Shown here: in pieces, positions 14,832 through 28,399 of the stretch
How the letters are laid out: each line of letters starts with the position of its first letter
Position numbering within the stretch: the first letter of the stretch is position 1
DNA from: Setaria digitata
Lineage: Eukaryota > Nematoda > Chromadorea > Rhabditida > Setariidae
Length of the DNA stretch: 64,000 nucleotides
Assembly (NCBI GenBank): GCA_003640385.1
Contig: RCAB01000024.1
Location: forward strand, 264,182 to 328,181
Reading direction: 5' to 3'
Position numbers and translations under genes: made by a program
Notes under the pieces: generated by a model
The model's input: only the letters and a program-made list of their open reading frames with translations
Told to the model about the DNA's origin: nothing
The model's database searches: none

Positions 14832-17800
14832 TGTTTTGAAGTCCTTAATTCTTGAATTAGTTGCGAAAATTTTTTACTATGCATTGTGATTTTTTGTAAC
14901 TAGAACGAGATTTGTGTGAAATATATTGTTAGTTTAGATTTATCAGCTTTATGTAATATTATATAAAAGGTGGCCGGAAGACTTATGAAAAGACTGATGT
15001 AAACTTACGGTGGAGCTATTTAGAGCGAAATTTGTATACCACTGAAAGATAAATTTATAAAAAAAAAAAAACTAACAAATATCTACGTAAATCCATATTT
15101 AATAGTGTGGATGTCAAACAGTGAAAATTATTGTGTGGTGCAGCCTTTAATTAATATTTAAATTAGGATATATATAAAGACTATTGATCAGTTTATGCTA
15201 ATCCTTCCATGTATCGTAGAGTAATCATTTGGCTTCAACAAATTTACTAACGAATTTCTGCAGTTGTAATTTCATATTTGATTTATTTTATGTGTATTAA
15301 CCTTATTGTAATTATAAAAAAAAAAAAAAAAAAAAAAACTGAATGTAGATTTTATCAACGATGTTTATATCAAGTTTTTGATGTTACGATAGCGAAAGAG
15401 ATGGATTCAAGAAGAGTTATTGCTATCCAGTTTAAGTTATTCTTTTGAATTTCCCGTTGATTGGAGTCATATTAATTGGTTTGCGGATTTTTTTTTGGAT
15501 TGGAGGTTACAAAGCAGATATTATTGACTTCCTTTTGGGATTCCACTCTTGAATACTTCAACTTCTGAGTCGTCTCCATCTCCACTCAGGTATCACTACT
15601 ACCATAACTTTTGATTTTTCATTTCAGAAATGTATGTAGCGGATAATCACCATCACTCATGTTCATATTTGCAGAGTAGAGAATAAACTATTTTAGGCGG
15701 ACAATCGAAAGGCTAGAAGACACTTCATCTAAATGAGGGATTATTTCTTCCAGTACTACTATTTGGACATACCTGAACTTTTATTTCTTGCTTACAGTTC
15801 CATTGTCATTTCCTACTAATTACCTTATGTCATTTTAAATTTGTCCTCAATTTGTTTTTCACGCTCTGAAAGTTTTTTGTTCTGCAATTTCGTAAGTAGA
15901 GATTGGTTTATATTTCCGGAGATCATGTAATTTGGTCGGGTTAGACGCTGTATTAGCTCAAGTAGGGATTGAGTCCGGTGTGGTTTCTCAATTTTTTTTT
16001 TTTTTTTTTTTGCGCAGAATAATTCAATGTTTGTTTGGAAAATTATTTGTTTTAATAGTATTGCAAGGATGACAAGAGATTTCTTCAGCGCTGTGTTCGG
16101 ATGTGAAATCCGTGCTTAAAGGAATTTCCGTTTTCAGGAAAAAATAACATGTCCGCCATCATTTTTAAGAATCAGTTGTTGCAGGAACTGAAAGAGTTTT
16201 GTTATTCGGAAATCTGTTTACGGAACAGTCTTAGTGCTTCTCAAGTGTGTTCAGTATTGGAATATTTCGATGACTACATTCTAATGTTTAATTTAGTTGC
16301 AGCACTTCCGCACTCTTAGTACTTTTGGCACTAGTGTCTGTTACCAACCACACTAATCATCCGAAACATTTCGTGAGGAAAGTAAGCAGGACAAGTGTAA
16401 TCAATATCAGAGTGAAGGAATTCCGCTGGGAAGTAGCGTAAAAGGGAGCAGAAGTCATTAGACGCCGCAGCTATCGATAATCTCGAAGTGGTTAGAATGC
16501 CGATATGACAGGGCGAGCTGCCTTAAAATCTTGAGTTCGGCACTTCTGCGGCGCGTTGGCGGTGCTGTATAAGATCGGTAGGATGATTCATGAACCATCA
16601 ACACAATAGTTCTGTCCATTCGATCAGTGAATTTAATGGTCTTACTGTCTCTGTAGTCCGCTCTAAAAGAAACTTAGTAAGCCATACGCACACCCAAATA
16701 TGGATAGAGCGAGGAAGAGCTAAGCTTATTGATCAGTACTTTGGCTATAACAAGCTTTCATCGTCCTTTTCTAGATGCTTAGGCTCATTTTGCTATGATT
16801 TGCCCATACCAGACATGTGCCTATTTTCCTCGCATCACTTCCCTCTCCTTCCTCAGACGGAAACACAGTTTCGTCTTAAGTTTATCTTTGTGTATGAGAA
16901 AAGCCTTGATGTTTCAGAAGAGATGAGTAGCATGGGACCTCCCGAAGTGATTGACTTTCTTTCCTCCGCTCTTTTCCCACGTGCTCATCAGTGAGCAAAG
17001 TAGAAGTTTGAAATCTAAGTCATTTCTTACGTCTGTGCTTTAAAATTTTCACAGTCTCTTCTCGGCACTTTTGCCTGTAAGCCCAATGAATTTTGGACAA
17101 TTAATGTCGTTGTTTCTATCATTCTTTCACCACTTTATGTTGTGTCCATCACTTGCATAATAAATATATCGTTTCTTATTCGTACAGCAGTTTATGAGTT
17201 TACCAGTTTAGACTACCTGATTCAAGAGGATGTTCCATTTCCTGTTTATGAAAGTAACGATGCTTATCCGATTGGTTTTCCAGTCACCGTTGTGACATTG
17301 AATTCACTCGTCTCCGATAGCATCTGAGATGGAAGTAGCTGTTATCCTTTGAGAGCTTTTGATACTCGAACAGCACACGTTCCTGCACTTTTGCTTTCCT
17401 TCGTATCTGCCCAGTAGTAGCCATGAGTGATAAGCCTTTGCTAAAGAAAGGAAGGTAAGCGTTTAGCAGTCGTTCGCTATAACAATAAACCGACTGAAAG
17501 TACAGCGATTTATTCGCAGATCATCCTTCAGTGCAAATAGAAACCTTCTCTTTGATATCTGAGCTAAAATTTCACCGAGAGTGGTCCTTACAACTTATAG
17601 TATTAGAAGTCTAATTATTCAGTTCGACCCATTTATTGATAAGGTTTAACTGAAATTAGTGCAGAAGTCGAAATTTCCATTTTCCACTAAACCGTAATGG
17701 ATGGGAAGGAGTCCATAGCTTGGCATCTCATTATTTCCTAAAGTCAAAAATTTGTGTGTCCGTTACATGTTAAATGTTTCTCCTGCAAAAATTTCCGACT

Positions 17801-18296
17801 ATAGAAACTCTAATCGAATAAGCATTTGTCGGTTTTTCTGACAAAAAAAAAAAAAAAAAAATGGAAAAATTAATGCTTGTGAAGTTTGGTGGCTAACACG
17901 GCTGAAGAACGGCATGCTTAGAAGATTTGAAGCTGTTTCGTCGGAAGTTTTCATTAGAAATTATAGAATCGGTGAGAAACTGTTATTTGCATTCAGGAAT
18001 ATCGGACTGAACTCTCATGCTCGCACTATTACTATCACCCAGCTCTATCTCATTTGTTTCTCTTTCGTCTCGATTTTTTAAATGATTTTCCGCAGGAGAC
18101 GCTTTTTTTGATTCGCGTTATCGCGATCAAAATGTGTCAAATGCCAAACTCGGCATATTGTTTAAGTGGAAGAAATTCCGTTTTAGACGAATAATTTAAT
18201 TTAATTAACAAGGGATACTCAATTCACTTTTCCGCATCTTCGATATTTTAGTTATCTTGTAGGTTGCCATTCCTTTAGCAGTTATCGATAATCAGG
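14832..18296. other. 3.5-kb gene-free region upstream of endophilin
   Basis: No gene is supported on either strand. Several A or T runs occur (about 15317-15338, 15992-16010, 17844-17860). The 16400-17500 part is less AT-rich and has a 134-codon open frame (16590-16994) without recognisable features. A short GC-rich inverted repeat is at 16463-16553. The region presumably carries the idha-1 3' UTR and the 5' regulatory DNA of the neuronal gene unc-57; the latter is inference. Confidence 0.5.
16463..16553. repeat. GC-rich inverted repeat with tRNA-like interior
   Basis: CGCCGCAG at 16463-16470 pairs with CTGCGGCG at 16546-16553, enclosing 75 nt. The interior has GAAGTGGTTAGAATGC, loosely like a tRNA D-arm/A box, and GAGTTCGG, loosely like a B box. 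It could be a decayed tRNA-derived element or chance. Confidence 0.3.
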
Positions 18297-21200
18297 ATGT
18301 CGTTTTCTGGTTTGAAGAAACAGTTAAATAAGGCTAATCAGGTATGTATTTTGGTAATATCTGAATAAGTGTTAATAGTTTAAATTATTGTTTCTTGAGG
18401 AACTTTAGCTTCCCATCGTTATGGTTTCTAGTCTGTGATTTATTTTCTTTTTTTTTTTGCGAGTCCGCGCATTTTAGTAATTCAAGACGTAGCAGGAAAT
18501 CAGTTGCATTTCAGATGGCCGCCATTTTTTTTCCGGATTACTTTCTTCATTACGTTTGAGATTATAAACCTATATTTGAAATTTTTGAAAACTACACTTG
18601 CCAAATTCAGCGACATATTACACCTTTGTACTATGCACTAGTAATAATAAAGTTATATTAAATATTTATATACTTGTTTTTATAGTATCTAAGCGAAACG
18701 ATGGGTGCAGCTGAAGCGACAAAGCTCGATGACCAATACAATGAAATGGAACGGGTATGCAATAATCTATGGTGCACTTAATTACTTTGTCACATCTGCT
18801 TGTATTCTCGATTTTTACCTCCTAGTCATTTCCGTTGTCAAATATAAATATACGCCAATATTTTTTTTTTAGAAAGTGGATCTAACTTATGAACTAATTA
18901 GCGCATTAATTGCTGGGACTCATGAACTGCTGCAGCCCAATCCAGGTAATTCAGATAATTGATAACTCAGAAATCTGTTACCGAGTTTTAATTTCTTTTC
19001 CTCGTAAGATTAAGATTTCATTTAAAAAATTTATTAGCAACTCGAGCAAAAATGGCTACAATGGGAGCGTTGTCGAAAGTGCGGGGAACATCGAAAGCTC
19101 AGCCATATCCGCAGACCGAAGGGCTCCTGGCAGATACCATGCAAAAATATGGAACAGCCTTGGGTACCGATTCTGATCTTGGGAAAGGTTTGAATTGAGC
19201 TCATTTTCATTTTAAGGCAGCAGCTGGTTATTGCTGCAAAACTGATAACACAGTAAATAAATACTTAGATAACTACTTTATATATTTCAGCCCTGATTGA
19301 CGCTTCGGAAGCTTACCGTCAACTAGCCGATATTAAATATCAAATGGAGGATAATGTAAAGCATAATTTTTTGGATCCATTAGCACATCTTCAGCAAACT
19401 GATCTGAAAGTAGTCAATGTATGTAATTTTTTTTCTGATATCTTCGAATTAAAAATTCAGTCTCTCTTTTATTAAATTATCATTCCAGTATCATCGAACT
19501 AAACTGAAGGGTCGGCGTCTGGATTACGATTGCAAAAAGCGAAAGCAAACACGAGGTAAATCATTCATTTACTCGCTTAATCACAGCCAACTTGAATTAA
19601 TTTAATACAAACATTTTCATAAGAAAGGAAATGCATATAAACATCAAAAATAAAAGTGGGAACGAATATGGGAATTTAATAAATCAGTTTTTTGCATATT
19701 TCAATTTGATTTGGCGTATGATTTGAAGTGGTAAATGGAAATCTAAAACTGTGTAAAAAATTTTAGTGTTTATTTCATCATAAAATTTCATTCAGTTTTA
19801 CATCTCTTTTCGATGTGAGTTTCTGGTGGACTTCCAAGAATTTCATATGTTTCACACCTTTAATCAAACCAAACCGAAAAGAAGTCTAAAAAAAAAAAAA
19901 AAAAAAAAACATAAAAAGAGAAGTCTGATGATGATTAGAGTGACAGAACTACTAGTTTTAAGTAATCGGAAGTCTTTTGTGGTGCTCAAACTTATATGTC
20001 TTCGCCATCAGTAAAAATATTACACAGATTAAGCAAACTGTACGAAAATACATTCTAACTTTCTATGTTATGAGTTTAATATTAGAAATTTTCGGGCAAT
20101 TAATGCGACTGACCATTTAAAGAATTTTATTTTTAGATGAGGAACTAATTCAAGCAGAGGACAAATTAGAGGAATCAAAGCAGTTAGCAGAGCAGGCAAT
20201 GTACAGTCTTTTAAGCAATGACGTATGTGACATCTTTCTCGATTAAACTGACTTTGAATAAATTCATCCTGAAATTTATGGTGTGAAAGGAGAAAATTAT
20301 AGTTTATCATAGTTGTCTCTACTGTTCAGAGTCACTTGACGAAACTAGATATAAAACCAAATTTAGGTTGAGCAAGTAACCCAGCTTTGCGCCTTGGTTG
20401 ATGCACAGTTGGATTTTCATCGACAAACAACTCAGGTTTTGGAACGCTTAAGGACACAGCTGAATGAACGGTATTTCTTGACAGAATATTGACACACATC
20501 TTACTGTCACTGAATAATTTATTTCAATTAGTAAATTTTAGCTGAGTAACTGCAGTAAAATTTCAGTGTGGTAGAAGCAAGCACTCGATTACGTGTGGAG
20601 CATATAGTCAAGCCTGTTTTAACCGATAGAGTGCCTAGCGTTCGGTAAGTAATCTTGAATTAAAAAATATGGATGATTTTAGAAACTGATAGCATAAATG
20701 AAACTTCATCACATCTGCTTTTCCACTTCATGTTTAATGAATTTATCAAGTCCCTTACAAATTTAGCAACTAAGAAGAAAAATATCATTTTATCACAGAT
20801 GATAAATAAATTGTCAATATCAAAATGTTCACTGGATTGAAAACATTTTTAAGAGTTAAAAACAAAAGTCCAAGATTACACCATACTGGGTACTGTAATA
20901 GAATATGTTAAAAAGATGATGACATCAAAATACATTGAATGATGTAACTAGTTTTAATTGCAGATCACCAATACATGCTGAGAATGCGATATCAGTCAAC
21001 AATGCCAATTTCCAGCCACCTTCACTAACATCCTCTATCAATCCACAAAATACAGGAACAGATAATGGGAATTGGGGTTCAAGTACAAAACCCCACAGTT
21101 CAACGACCGGTTTTGTTTGCCCGAATGCGCCACCTCCTTCTGCTCCACCTGCCCTCAAACCATCCTGTCGTGCCTTGTATGATTTCGAAGCGCAGAACGA

Positions 21201-21336
21201 TGGTGAGCTGGATTTTAAGGAAGGTGACGTTATTGATTTGATCTCACAAATTGACGAGAATTGGTATGAGGGTTCACTGTTAGGTAGAACTGGATATTTC
21301 CCGATCTCTTACGTTCACGTACTTGTACCATTATAA
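18297..21336 (+). CDS. unc-57: Endophilin A (BAR-SH3 membrane-curvature protein)
   Basis: Ten exons (18297-18341, 18686-18754, 18873-18945, 19038-19187, 19291-19418, 19489-19555, 20137-20222, 20367-20470, 20567-20644, 20964-21336) encode 390 residues. The N-terminus [15 protein letters not shown] is the endophilin amphipathic helix. The BAR domain follows to about residue 240 ([32 protein letters not shown]). A proline/serine linker with [14 protein letters not shown] leads to a C-terminal SH3 domain ([32 protein letters not shown]). Endophilin bends membranes at endocytic sites and its SH3 recruits synaptojanin and dynamin during synaptic vesicle recycling. The last exon carries the whole linker and SH3 domain. 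Length and order match C. elegans UNC-57. Confidence 0.97.
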
Positions 21337-22661
21337 TCGTTTGGTGTACGCTTATCTCACTCCATTGTATTCAGTTTATTCTTGTAATGAAGTTTTCTTT
21401 CGAAACTTGTAGAGGTTTTCAGAGTTTTAAATGAATGATGTCGTCATCAGTTTTAAAATTCCGATCTTGTAAGTGCAACTTCAGGCTCAACAAATGCGCA
21501 GATTCGATCAAAAATCCTGATTTAGACTTGCATCGTACCATCGCTAAATTGTAAATATTGATTTCTGCAGTGTTTTATGCTCTTCAGAAAAATTGTATTA
21601 CCAACTTAACAAGCCAGCTTAGTGGTGGTTACCTCGAGCGTATTGATGCGCCACAGCTTTGCAATATTTGAATTCGATTTTTTTTTTTTTTTCATGTGTT
21701 GCGGTGCTTCCCATGGTTTCCACTTCAACGTATTTCGAGTACTGTTCATTTAATTTACTGTGGTGTGTCTGCTGGCGTCAAATGGCGAAGCTTATCACGT
21801 ACATACATTTTTGCTGCACAACTTTGTCGGGCCGCCTCCGATTTCATGTGCACGTGCCCATATATCGCCATTTTTATAATAGTGGAATAGGAAAAATCAT
21901 CTCATTTTCAGTTTCAAAAAAAAAAAAAAAGGACTTTGAAGCTGTCTTCTTTACTGATTCCTTCAAATCTAGGTTTATATCCATGTTATGCTTTAGATAG
22001 CAGTCATTCGATGGTTTTTTTTTTGAATTTCTGACGGAACAAAAAAGTTGAAGAAATGTTACGCTTTTGTATGATTGATATTTTCTTATTTTTCGTCTAA
22101 GCTTCTCAGCTAGGGAATTGTTGCTGAACTTCTTTGGATGATCTTTCAAAGGAAGTAGATGCACAAGTCCGTTGTTCTAAATAATTCTTTTAAAAGAATA
22201 GTTGATATGTTTTTTCACCTTTCCTTTCCTTTTTTTTCCTATAACATGGTCGAGAATCAGCAAACACAAGAGTCGGTAAAATTGTAGTTTTACTTTTCTT
22301 TTTCCTGAAACAATATGACTCCACAGTTGTGCTCTCATCACTGCAAAAATGCAGCTCTCAGACAAGTATATTTACATTCATTCGAAATCCCTTCTTTTCT
22401 AATGATTTTTCTCAAAATAAAAAATGAAAGATAAATAAGGGATCGAGCTAAAGTTAGGTAAATCTCAAAAAGGGGAAAAGTTTCCGAAAAATTCTGAAAA
22501 AGAAACGTCATCAAAAATTTGATGTTTCCTTCTCATAGCTTCTTGCTGTGATTCAAATATTCCTAAAGTAGTGCTGAAACCAAGGCAAAAATAAAATATG
22601 TATGCTCGATTCGTAAATAATATGGATTAAAGTGAAAAGATCAAAAAAGAATTTTTTATCT
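21337..22661. other. Convergent intergenic region, unc-57 / VAC14
   Basis: This holds the two 3' ends. Open frames around 21659-22365 contain long homopolymers and no domain. Part of it (about 22505-22580) is a degenerate copy of the VAC14 terminal exon, listed separately. Confidence 0.55.
22505..22580 (-). pseudogene. Degenerate duplicate of the VAC14 terminal exon
   Basis: Read on the minus strand this stretch gives GGAATATTTGAATCACAGCA followed by AGAAGCTATGAGAAGGAAAC. It aligns to the true last VAC14 exon (about 22690-22740), where [17 protein letters not shown] is encoded; the copy would read LGIFESQQEAMRRKHQ. The copy has a 1-nt length difference near its start, so it is not in the same frame as the upstream acceptor. 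It still has a TTTCAG just upstream, so use as an alternative terminal exon is possible. Confidence 0.7.
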
Positions 22662-25600
22662 TCACTGATCTGTTGAATTTAACATTTGTCGGTGTTTCCT
22701 TTTCAAAGCTTCTTGTTGTTGTTCAAGTATTCCCAAGAAATGCTGTAACAGCGGTTTAAAATCCACCTTTGGTTCGGGTGGAGATCGTTCCTTCTCTCTT
22801 AAAATAAAATCATTTAAATAGGAAACTGCCAAAAACTATTCTGTGAAAGAACCGTTCATTAAAAATGGCTCTAATTGGATTACAGGCAATTTCCCCCAAA
22901 TCAAAGAAAATTGCAAGTTGGGTAAGGGACTTTCAATGAAAAACAAAGTTGTCACTATCGAGAACTAATCAATCAATCAAGCTCTTCCATTTCTGATGGA
23001 CTTATTTCAGTAATTACACAAAGTGCTGGCTGTGGTTATGACGATGGTAGTATACTTACTCGTGGATAGTGACAAATGGAATACATTGCATACGTTTATG
23101 TAATGTATTGAATGCATCGGTTTGAGGCAATATCATTAAAAGAGCGGACAGGACGGCTGTGAGTGGTCGCTGATGTTTGGCATCCAGTAGATCCAGTCGT
23201 ACATCTAAAGAATTTTTGAGTTCTGACTCTAACTTAGAACAAATTTAGATTTCAGCTTCAAATCAGTAGTAGTCCCACTAATTCAGCTCCTAGGAATCCT
23301 AGGAACTCTGTAACAGTAAACTTTGGAATTATGAATCAAGGACACACATGAAAGTATGGGACTTTCGATAAGCTGTACAAGTCGGTCGATTTCAATTAGC
23401 ACATCAACGGTAACATCCACTTTCCATAGGTGTCGTGCCAATTCGCTCGCATGCTCGTAGTTTTGTGAGAGTATACATAAGCCAAGCAACGCAATTGGTT
23501 GGAAAGCCCACGTACGATATAAAGATTCGAATAGATTTATACAAGTCTTTAAAAATAAGAGTTACTGCTTTTCTTCAACAATAAGAAATGCGATAAATGA
23601 TGGAAGATGAAAAAAACGGACAAGCAAGTGCAAGTCGAAATTTGGAAAACAACACTCTTACCTACTTCGCCAAGGAAAAAAAAGCTTACTTCCGATTCTA
23701 AAGTTCTTAATTGCTTTCTCAACTCAAAAAGTTCAGTAGATGTGAGTAGTATTCCATTCAGTAAAGCAACCATATGAGATATGAATTCTGCATTACTGTC
23801 CTTCAGTAAAAGAACCGACAAACAAAGATAGATTGATCCGGAACCAAGTAGAATACACAATTGCCTAGAAAAACACTTCTGAATTTCGAAAACACAGAAA
23901 AATCCAAATTCAGAATTTGATCTTAAAAAAAAGAAACCTACGTTACCTAACGATCAAGACACCTCTGTCATTACGCAAGGCAGGGTCATTTCGAAACATT
24001 GCTAGCAAGCTTGATGTGAATTTCACTAGGTACGGTGATATTCCTGAAAGCTAAAATTTTTAAATAGTTTCTATAAATACAAAATTTTCAGCCCTTATCA
24101 CTGTCACAATAGTTTCCTAGTTCGATCAGTCAAAGAAATGAAGAAACCATCAGTTACAAAATAAAGAAGCGCCTGTTTCAAAGTGTCCTCATCCAGATTA
24201 AGTTCCTGCAGTTCAACTCCACTGGTGTTTTTCCCTTCGCATATGTCAGAAAGTAATTGCAAATCCAACAGCAATACGTCATCGCATGTATCGGATAGTA
24301 GTGAAAGTAATACTGGGAATATGCGATCCATGTATGAAAACAGCTGCAGATAAAATTCTTTTGTAATTAGAAACAAAAAGAAAAATTTCTTTGGAAAAAA
24401 AATTATAGAAATTAATTTCCTGTATTATTTCCTCTAATAATGAAAAAGAAAGAAAACAAGTGTTTAATCTGTTGCAACTCCCTTCCCTGAATGATTCAAA
24501 AGCCAGCTAATTTATGTTTTTTCTTAGCATTCATGCAGTGAAATAACTAATAATAGTAAACGGTAAAGAAATAAATGATAAATTAGCATTTTGATAATAA
24601 ATTTGCCGATTATAGTGTCCAAACATCTGCTGGTACTACCAAAAGCATAAATGAACCCTGAACAATCCTGAAAGTTTAAATGGAACGAAATTTGTCATCT
24701 TTCTAGCCACGCACAGCCCATTTTAACAAAAATAAAGTAGAACGCATTCTTCTATATAATCACAAGGCTAAAGACTATAGAAAAAGCTACTTTTGAAGGT
24801 GAAGTAATGTACATTTTGCTAATCCAATTTAAAACAGCCATCCTTGTATCACGAAATTCGTGCTTGATATGTTTCAAAAGTACTTTAATAACAGCATCAT
24901 ATTCAACATCTGCATCTTCCGACAGCATTTGCATTAAATGTGTATTGATCTCCTTAGCTAAAAAAGAAAAAAAAACTTTGAGAGATTTTAAAGATTGGGG
25001 AAATCGAAGAGGAAGACTTATATTCGTTATGATTTTATAAATACAAATTTAGATTTTTCCACAGCATACTCAAGTATATCAATTACATCCATCCACTAAT
25101 AGTAATTTTCTTTTTTTTTTTTTTCAACCTGACCCACATACATTTTCAACAATAACTTGAAATGAATAGCTAAACATAAACTCTTTAATCTTTTATAATA
25201 TAAACTACAACTCACCAAAATATTTGGTATGACAGTTGGATTAGGAACTACTATATCCAGATATTTTGAATGGGAAATTTATATTAATAAAATTAAAACC
25301 TTTAAGCTGCGAATCATTTAGACATGGAAGTACAGCTGTCAAATAAGACGAAAGATAATGTAGGAGGCCAATAGAATGTATTTCCAGGAAACGATTCAGC
25401 CAAATAAGTGCAGTCATGCGAGTGAGAGAACTTCCTTCAGCACAAGCATGTACTATCAAAACATTAATCATGTCACTGAGTTCAACCTGTAAGGAACCAA
25501 AGAAGCCAAATCTTTTTTTTTTTTGGCTAATCTCAATTTCAATTTTTAAAGAATTTAAGGCAAAGTTTACCTTATTACCATTTTCCTGTTCTTGCATTCG

Positions 25601-27212
25601 TTCGAGGAATTGGCCGAGAACTGTTTCTGTGACATCTCGGACACCTGGCTGACTATCATCCAACATTTGGAACAAGCCATCCAAAACTTCGGGGAGATAT
25701 GCCGAAATAGATATCTCTGGTGCTGTCAACAAAGCTGACAACTGTAAATTTCACATGTTCAACAAAAGGAAAAGATCTTAACTTTGAATTATGTAGGACT
25801 ATGATAACGAAAGGTTGAAGAAAACTTCCCCAAGAAACAATAAATTTTCGGTTTGAGCTATTCTGAGAGTATATTCTATCGCGGACTAACGACATCAAAG
25901 TTGAAATTTCGAAAAAGTTCGTAGCAAGCACAATATCCTACAAATTCAAAACTAATTCATTTCATAAAATGAGAATACAGCTTTATCTTTTACACATAAT
26001 ACACATAAATGATGAAGCATAATTATATAATTATCGGTCTTTGCCTTTACTCGCCGATAACATAAAGTCCTCTCATTAAAAAACAACACAGCATTATTTG
26101 AAAGAAATTCATAAGTACAAAGTTCTAAACCTTTAGTAGACGGTCCAACAGTTCTGCTCCACTGCGAACATTTAAATCTGTATCGGCAGACAACTGAAAA
26201 AAATAACTGATAAGGTAAAGAAATTACGATAATACTGAATTCAGTATGAATCAGAAATTGTGACAATCGTTATATGAATAATACACATAAACTCACCCGC
26301 CAAAGCGTATCAAATAGTTCATTGAAATGAGATAAAGCTGATGAACGACAAATTTTCACAATATTGTACAAAGACTGCAAATAAATCGTTACTTATATGT
26401 GGAACAAACCATCACCCTTCTTGTAAGTGCTTTTACACACACCCTTTACTAGTCAAATCCTATTTCATAGCAGGAAAGGCCTCTCTCTCATTAAAAGCTA
26501 GCATTGCTAATTTTTGACTTCATATTTCCTCTTTACCTCACACGCGTAATATCGTACTCGAGGATCGGGATCACTGAAGCAAGTCAGAACCGGCTCGATC
26601 AACTGTGAAGTGTAATCCGCGGTATTCTGAAATACTCGAAGAAAAAAAAACCCACACAGAAATGACAGCATCTTTTCTAGCGAAAAATCAAATCAATTCA
26701 GTAAAAGATCAGAGCAGAAAAGTATATTTAATTCAGAAGTTATGCCTCATTTGTTTCTCACCTTTCCTAAGGCAATTGCAGCAGCTGCCAGACCAATAAG
26801 ACCACCCTTTCGTGCATGCGCGTTTTGTGCTGTTGTTAAGTCCTTGAGTACAAGAAGCAACCTTTCCAGATGTGAAAAATGATTTGCTTGTATTAAATCT
26901 CGTATCTGTCTGAATAAACAATGCCAAAGTATTTATCCTTAGTGGCTAAAAATCGAAAAGCAGATTTAAATTTCTGAACAGAACTATAGAATTGGGGATT
27001 TTGCAAGTTCCAAGAACTCCAAAAACATAACTTCCGCTAATTATTGAATTCATCACCCGCTTGTAGTCAGATCAGTGAGTAGTACAAAATATGCAACAAA
27101 ATAAATCAAACTTCTCGATGTCAAGAGCAGCAGCTTTCCTTTTCTCGTATAATTTATCAGTAAGCGTTCTCACCAAAGCAGCAGTAAGTGGTGCATACTG
27201 TGCATCGGCCAT
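22662..27212 (-). CDS. VAC14: VAC14, HEAT-repeat scaffold of the PIKfyve/FIG4 complex
   Basis: Fifteen exons: 27212-27112, 26909-26762, 26626-26537, 26374-26297, 26193-26131, 25937-25826, 25734-25571, 25486-25300, 24957-24791, 24343-24158, 24050-23947, 23864-23690, 23546-23348, 23204-23060, 22797-22662. They close to 684 residues (human about 782). Family segments are [94 protein letters not shown] and [17 protein letters not shown]. The fold is armadillo/HEAT helices throughout. VAC14 scaffolds the kinase PIKfyve and phosphatase FIG4 that make and turn over PI(3,5)P2 on endolysosomes. The protein is shorter than human because the low-complexity mid-region linkers are reduced. The junction after FIVSW (25826/25734) was chosen as the only GT-AG, in-phase option. 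The exon 24158 donor is less certain. A TTTCTAG acceptor lies upstream of the ATG. Confidence 0.95.
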
Positions 27213-28399
27213 TTTCCGTAAATTCACTAGAAACTGTGAGATTAATCCTGACACAAGCGATTAGGCCGTATATCACTGGTCTACACTTCAGCAATAGAGC
27301 CAACAATCATTTCAATGCTCTAAACTTGAGCATTCGTATAATTCCAACTATATGTATAAGTAGAAATTTTCATTCAATGAACTTTCCGCGTATGCCGTAT
27401 TTTTTTAATCAGCGAAAGCAATAACAAGCCGTGTTACTTTGAATCCCATCAAGTATTTGGTTTGAAACCAAGAACGAGCAAGCTCACAATTTAAATTTCA
27501 TTTTATTTTTCAATTCTCGAGAAAGTGAAAAGACATAACTAGCACCAAACAACGAACAAATTATCATAACAACTGAGCGAAAAGGACTTGAATATAATGA
27601 ATGAAAGTGGAGATTAACACAGAAACAGAAATAAAATGTAAATCCATAAAATATCATAGAAATTTGAACAATCAGTAGTTTTTGAAAAAAAACTATCAAC
27701 GTGCATGAAAATAATTCTAAAGAAACAACAGAGAAGGCTGTAAATATGATATTTTAAAACTAATGAGAAAAGTCAACACAAAACCATCCTAGCAAGTTAA
27801 AATTGGAAGAAAGCTGAAGCAATTCTTTTTTGATACACTCAAATCAAAAATCCCCTAATACTTGGACATAAAACTGGAAAATTTCCATTTGTTACGTAAT
27901 TCATCTTCGCTCAATGTTTCTCAAAAATTCTGTATAAGAAAATTTCTTTTCACCTTTCTTAAAACCGAGCTCTTCGTAGTAAGTCTCATTCTCATATTCC
28001 AAGGATAATTTGAACACAGAAATATAACGATTCAAAGTACCAAAAGTGGAATGTAAAGCTGATTATGATTATGGAAAATCCTAACTGAATATAGTGTGAA
28101 ATTACAATGTTTTACGGAACGAAAAAGTACCCAGACTGTTTAATGACGGTAATAAAGTATGAAGATCGAGAAATACTGCGTACCGCATTGAACCTGGAAA
28201 ATTTGGATTAGCTGAGATTGCAAGAATGTAGTGAAAAGAAAATATGAAACAGGAAGAAACCCTATGCAAGCTGTTGTTAAAAAAACGAGCTTCACAAGAA
28301 CCATTTCACGTCGTTCATTGATTTAAGAAATGTAGCACTGGTAAAAAAAACTGGTCAATTTTTCCAAAAAGATACAAAACTGTTTATCTTCGAGAATAC
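27213..28399. other. Intergenic region upstream of VAC14
   Basis: I see no coding exons. It is AT-rich with short open frames only, and lies between the VAC14 start and a doubtful small minus-strand gene. Confidence 0.5.

Noticed and set aside
16590..16994. 134-codon open frame on the plus strand upstream of unc-57
   Set aside because: No domain, no clear splice or start context, and unremarkable composition. It lies in a less AT-rich patch where chance frames are longer.
24807..25040. Plus-strand frame opposite VAC14 exon 9
   Set aside because: It is the antisense of a well supported coding exon.
25051..25251. Two small minus-strand pseudo-exons (25217-25251, about 25051-25101) between VAC14 exons 8 and 9
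   Set aside because: They have plausible splice sites, but direct joining of 25300 to 24957 keeps phase and matches the VAC14 family sequence ([16 protein letters not shown]). Including them would insert foreign sequence and break the phase.
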